Assembly (NCBI GenBank): GCA_021731285.1
Contig: JAKFXR010000005.1
Span: 1-44,660 of the forward strand
Direction of reading: 5' to 3'
Length of the DNA: 44,660 nucleotides
Origin: Polaromonas sp.
GTDB taxonomy: Bacteria > Pseudomonadota > Gammaproteobacteria > Burkholderiales > Burkholderiaceae_C
Positions 42,663 to 44,660 of this stretch are shown here, one piece after another. Made by a program: the position numbers and the translations under genes. Every line of letters starts with the position of its first letter. Positions within the stretch are counted from its first letter, which is position 1. Below the pieces are notes generated by a model, which worked only from the letters and a program-made list of their open reading frames with translations, ran no database searches and was not told the DNA's origin.

Positions 42663-43460
42663 ATGTTTACCGATTCCCATTGCCATTTGAGTTTTCCCGA
42701 GCTGCAGGCCCGTTTACCCGAAATCCGCGAGGCCATGGCCCAGGCCCAGGTCGAGCGGGCGCTGTGCATCTGCACGACGCTGGAAGAGTTCAGCACCGTC
42801 CATGCCCTGGCCACCACCTATGACAATTTCTGGTGCAGCGTCGGCGTGCACCCGGACAACGAAGGCGTGACCGAACCCAGCCTGGACGACCTGGTCAGCC
42901 GCGCAGCCCTGCCCAAGGTTGTCGCGATTGGTGAAACCGGCCTCGACTACTACCGCCTGGAAGGCCGCAGCGTCGCCGACATGGCCTGGCAGCGCGAGCG
43001 CTTCCGCGTCCACATCCGGGCGGCGCAGCAAACCGGCAAACCGCTGGTCATCCACACGCGCAGCGCCTCCGCCGACACCCTGGCCATCCTGAAGGAAGAG
43101 GGCGAATCGACAGGCCAGGCGGGCAGGGCGGGTGGGGTTTTTCACTGTTTTACCGATACGCTGGAGGTAGCGCGCGCGGCGCTGGACCTGGGTTTTTACA
43201 TCTCGTTTTCGGGCATTTTGACCTTCAAAAATGCTGCAGACCTGCGCGAGGTTGCCCGTTTTGTGCCGCTGGACCGTATCCTCATCGAGACTGACAGCCC
43301 TTACCTGGCGCCCGTTCCTTACCGTGGGAAGACCAACAACCCGTCCTATGTGCCCTTCGTAGCCAAGCAGATTGCGGAAGTACGGGAGGTGCCCGTGACA
43401 ACCATTGCCGAGGCTTCAAGCCGTAACTTCGAGCAGCTTTTCACGGGAGTCATGACATGA
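42663..43460 (+). CDS. tatD: TatD-family metal-dependent hydrolase
   Basis: A 265-residue TIM-barrel nuclease. MFTDSHCHLSF gives the HxH metal pair, GETGLDYYR the glutamate, VIHTRSASADTL and GVFHCFTD the histidines, and LIETDSPYLAPVPYRGK the aspartate. Members degrade DNA from the 3' end. The ATG at 42663 is chosen; a TTG directly before it is possible. No Shine-Dalgarno is visible because a dispersed repeat abuts the start. It overlaps the ankyrin gene by ATGA. Confidence 0.95.
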   Translation: MFTDSHCHLSFPELQARLPEIREAMAQAQVERALCICTTLEEFSTVHALATTYDNFWCSVGVHPDNEGVTEPSLDDLVSRAALPKVVAIGETGLDYYRLEGRSVADMAWQRERFRVHIRAAQQTGKPLVIHTRSASADTLAILKEEGESTGQAGRAGGVFHCFTDTLEVARAALDLGFYISFSGILTFKNAADLREVARFVPLDRILIETDSPYLAPVPYRGKTNNPSYVPFVAKQIAEVREVPVTTIAEASSRNFEQLFTGVMT

Positions 43461-44128
43461 CAAAGAACTTAATCCAAAACATTAGAAACATCTTATATCT
43501 ATATGTTATTACTGGATTTATTGACGTTAATGCAGGTTCTTATGAGGATTTTTTCACGGCCATCAAGCAGGACGACGTGCCGGTCATCCGGCAGTTGCTG
43601 GCGCGCGGTTTCGATCCCAACACCATAGACCCCCAAGGCCTGCACGGCCTGTACCTGGCCCTGCGGGAGCCTTCGCTCAAAGCCGCCCAGGCACTGACAG
43701 ACTGGCCCAAAACCGACGTGAACGCGCTCAACGCAAGGGACGAAAGCGCCTTGATGATCGCAGCGCTCAGAGGCCATCAGGACATCGCAGCCAGGCTCAT
43801 CAAGCGCGGTGCCGACGTCAACAAGACGGGCTGGGCGCCGCTGCACTATGCAGCCAGCGGCGGCCATCTGGAGATCATGAGCCTGCTGCTTGAAAACCAT
43901 GCCTACATTGACGCAGAGTCGCCCAATGGCACGACGCCGCTGATGATGGCGGCCCAGTACGGCAGCGCGCCTGCAGTCAAGCTGCTGCTGGAAGCCGGAG
44001 CCGATCCCTTGCTCAAAAACCAGCAAGGCCTGACCGCCATCCAGTTTGCCCAGCGCGCCAGCCGCAACGACTCGATAGAGCTGATCACAAGCTATGTGCG
44101 CCGCAGCCGGTCCACGGGCAAGTGGTAA
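43457..44128 (+). CDS. Ankyrin-repeat protein, probably exported
   Basis: A 223-residue protein with a hydrophobic N-terminal segment (NILYLYVITGFIDVNA) resembling a signal peptide, then about five ankyrin repeats from residue 30 on (for example GWAPLHYAASGGHLEIMSLL and GTTPLMMAAQYGSAPAVKLL). Such proteins mediate protein contacts, often in the periplasm. The first 30 codons are strikingly AT-rich compared with the rest of the gene and window. It is coupled to tatD by ATGA. No strong terminator follows. Confidence 0.88.
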   Translation: MTKNLIQNIRNILYLYVITGFIDVNAGSYEDFFTAIKQDDVPVIRQLLARGFDPNTIDPQGLHGLYLALREPSLKAAQALTDWPKTDVNALNARDESALMIAALRGHQDIAARLIKRGADVNKTGWAPLHYAASGGHLEIMSLLLENHAYIDAESPNGTTPLMMAAQYGSAPAVKLLLEAGADPLLKNQQGLTAIQFAQRASRNDSIELITSYVRRSRSTGKW

Positions 44129-44259
44129 CTGCTGGGCGCAGTCAGCGCAAAGCACATCTCGATCGGCGGCCTCTTATTTGATTTAGATTCTACGATGTAT
44201 ATTATGTTAACTAACACATTACAAAGCAAACGCAGCTTGTTGAACTTGTCCGTCCGGCG

Positions 44260-44418
44260 AAATGAAGTTGACAACACTTTGGAAATGAAAGTGTCAACAC
44301 TCAGCCACCTTTCCTTATCCCATGCGGGTTCCGGGCCACCATCGCAATCCGTCGATTTCGAAAATTGCGCAGCTCGCTGGCTTTTTTCGACCTTTTCTAT
44401 GAAATGAAAGTGTCAACA
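44260..44418. repeat. Direct repeats resembling insertion-sequence terminal repeats
   Basis: GAAATGAAAGTGTCAACA occurs at 44282-44299 and again, identical, at 44401-44418. A degenerate relative, GAAATGAAGTTGACAACAC, lies at 44260-44278. Reversed, the unit reads TGTTGACACTTTCATTTC. Multiple short repeats near the ends are typical of IS21-family elements, but no transposase is visible, so this is a tentative reading. Confidence 0.45.
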
Positions 44419-44446
44419 GGCCTCGCCCAAGCTAAGGTTCAGCGAG

Positions 44447-44464
44447 GCACCGTCTTGTCGGTGC
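44447..44464. terminator. Small hairpin near the right edge
   Basis: GCACCG and CGGTGC form a six-base stem around TCTTGT, extendable by one G-T and one A-T pair. It has no T-run on either side. It could be the 3' structure of the minus-strand gene at the right edge, but it is about 110 bases past that stop. Confidence 0.25.
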
Positions 44465-44575
44465 TTCGTTGGGGTAAATAAGGCTGGCCTTGTTTGCTGT
44501 ACAGCTAATATGCGCGTTTGACCTAATCAACTAGAGGGTCGGCAGGGATTCATGTAAAACCCAGCAGAAACAGAC

Positions 44576-44660
44576 TTAAGTCCCTGTCACGGCTGGCTTT
44601 TTTGCCACTTTCCCGCCTCCCGCCTTGGCGTCCTTCGCGGCAGCTAAATCGGGCTCGGCC
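44576..44660 (-). CDS. 3' end of a minus-strand gene cut by the window edge
   Basis: An open minus-strand frame enters from the right edge and stops at TAA (44576-44578). Its last 27 residues read AEPDLAAAKDAKAGGGKVAK followed by KPAVTGT. The Ala/Lys/Gly-rich composition is typical of disordered C-terminal tails of bacterial proteins. No family can be named from this fragment. Confidence 0.4.
   Translation of the reverse strand, partial: AEPDLAAAKDAKAGGGKVAKKPAVTGT

Larger units (their letters stand above)
44129..44660. other. Non-coding or degraded region after the ankyrin gene
   Basis: This 530-base stretch holds no convincing complete gene. Its first part (44170-44240) is AT-rich and unlike the rest of the window. 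It contains an 18-base direct repeat, a small hairpin and, at the right edge, the end of a minus-strand frame. It may be a remnant of an inserted element. Confidence 0.5.

Noticed and set aside
44195-44407. 70-codon open frame in the right-end gap
   Set aside because: It has no ribosome site, no recognisable motif and spans the direct repeats.
44519-44532. TTGACCTAATCAA near the right edge looked like an FNR box
   Set aside because: The spacer is three bases rather than four, there is no placed -10 element, and no gene starts nearby.
1-44660. CRISPR array, tRNA, rRNA or prophage genes
   Set aside because: No regularly spaced repeats, cloverleaf or rRNA sequence, integrase or phage structural genes were seen.

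Overview
The window is GC-rich, densely packed bacterial chromosome with short intergenic gaps, frequent ATGA-type start/stop overlaps and good Shine-Dalgarno sites. Three things point to a betaproteobacterium of the Comamonadaceae (Polaromonas/Rhodoferax-like): a mltG-tmk-holB-pilZ-tatD block beside ygfZ, several short repeat families that I associate with that family, and a gene closely resembling the 4-hydroxybutyrate dehydrogenase of Cupriavidus. The assignment rests on recognition from memory, not on a database search.

Region 1 (1-19.8 kb) is a carboxylic-acid/acyl-CoA catabolic island. A Crp/Fnr-family regulator faces an acyl-CoA ligase. Then come a branched-chain-amino-acid-type ABC importer (substrate-binding protein, two permeases, two ATPases), a fused enoyl-CoA hydratase/3-hydroxyacyl-CoA dehydrogenase, an M20 peptidase, a thiolase, a 610-residue acyl-CoA dehydrogenase, a small membrane protein, two short-chain dehydrogenases, a hotdog thioesterase, a zinc-independent MDR oxidoreductase and a GST-like protein. 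Together they can import an acid, activate it to its CoA thioester and carry out a full beta-oxidation round; the substrate is not evident. The substrate-binding protein gene carries a one-base frameshift. A terminator separates it from the permeases, and a promoter with an overlapping dyad precedes the hydratase/dehydrogenase gene.

Region 2 (19.8-27.4 kb) holds housekeeping and envelope genes: a DM13 protein paired with a DUF1223 protein, a LapA-like membrane protein, a KefB-type cation/proton antiporter, the RNA-binding protein Tex and a patatin-like phospholipase. The patatin gene has a short repeat inserted in frame.

Region 3 (27.5-35.6 kb) looks like an oxygen/energy-stress module. It contains two universal stress proteins, a PAS histidine kinase with a NarL-type response regulator, a tandem universal stress protein, a lone receiver protein overlapping an FNR-type regulator with an iron-sulfur cysteine set, a beta-CASP ribonuclease-like metallo-hydrolase and a 4-hydroxybutyrate dehydrogenase-like enzyme. 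Two promoters, one on each strand, carry FNR-type boxes with identical spacing to the -10 element, and both drive universal stress protein genes. The linked FNR is the obvious candidate regulator.

Region 4 (35.6-44.1 kb) has an HSL-type hydrolase coupled to a thioesterase-acetyltransferase fusion, then NRDE protein and ygfZ on the minus strand, then mltG, tmk, holB, pilZ, tatD and an ankyrin-repeat protein. The last 530 bases hold no convincing complete gene, but contain an 18-base direct repeat and the end of a minus-strand reading frame.

The most unusual feature is a GC-rich repeat family present three times. Each copy begins at or within a few bases of the stop codon of the upstream gene, in the same orientation. 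In two cases it has become the translated N-terminus of the next gene (the LivF-type ATPase and thymidylate kinase).
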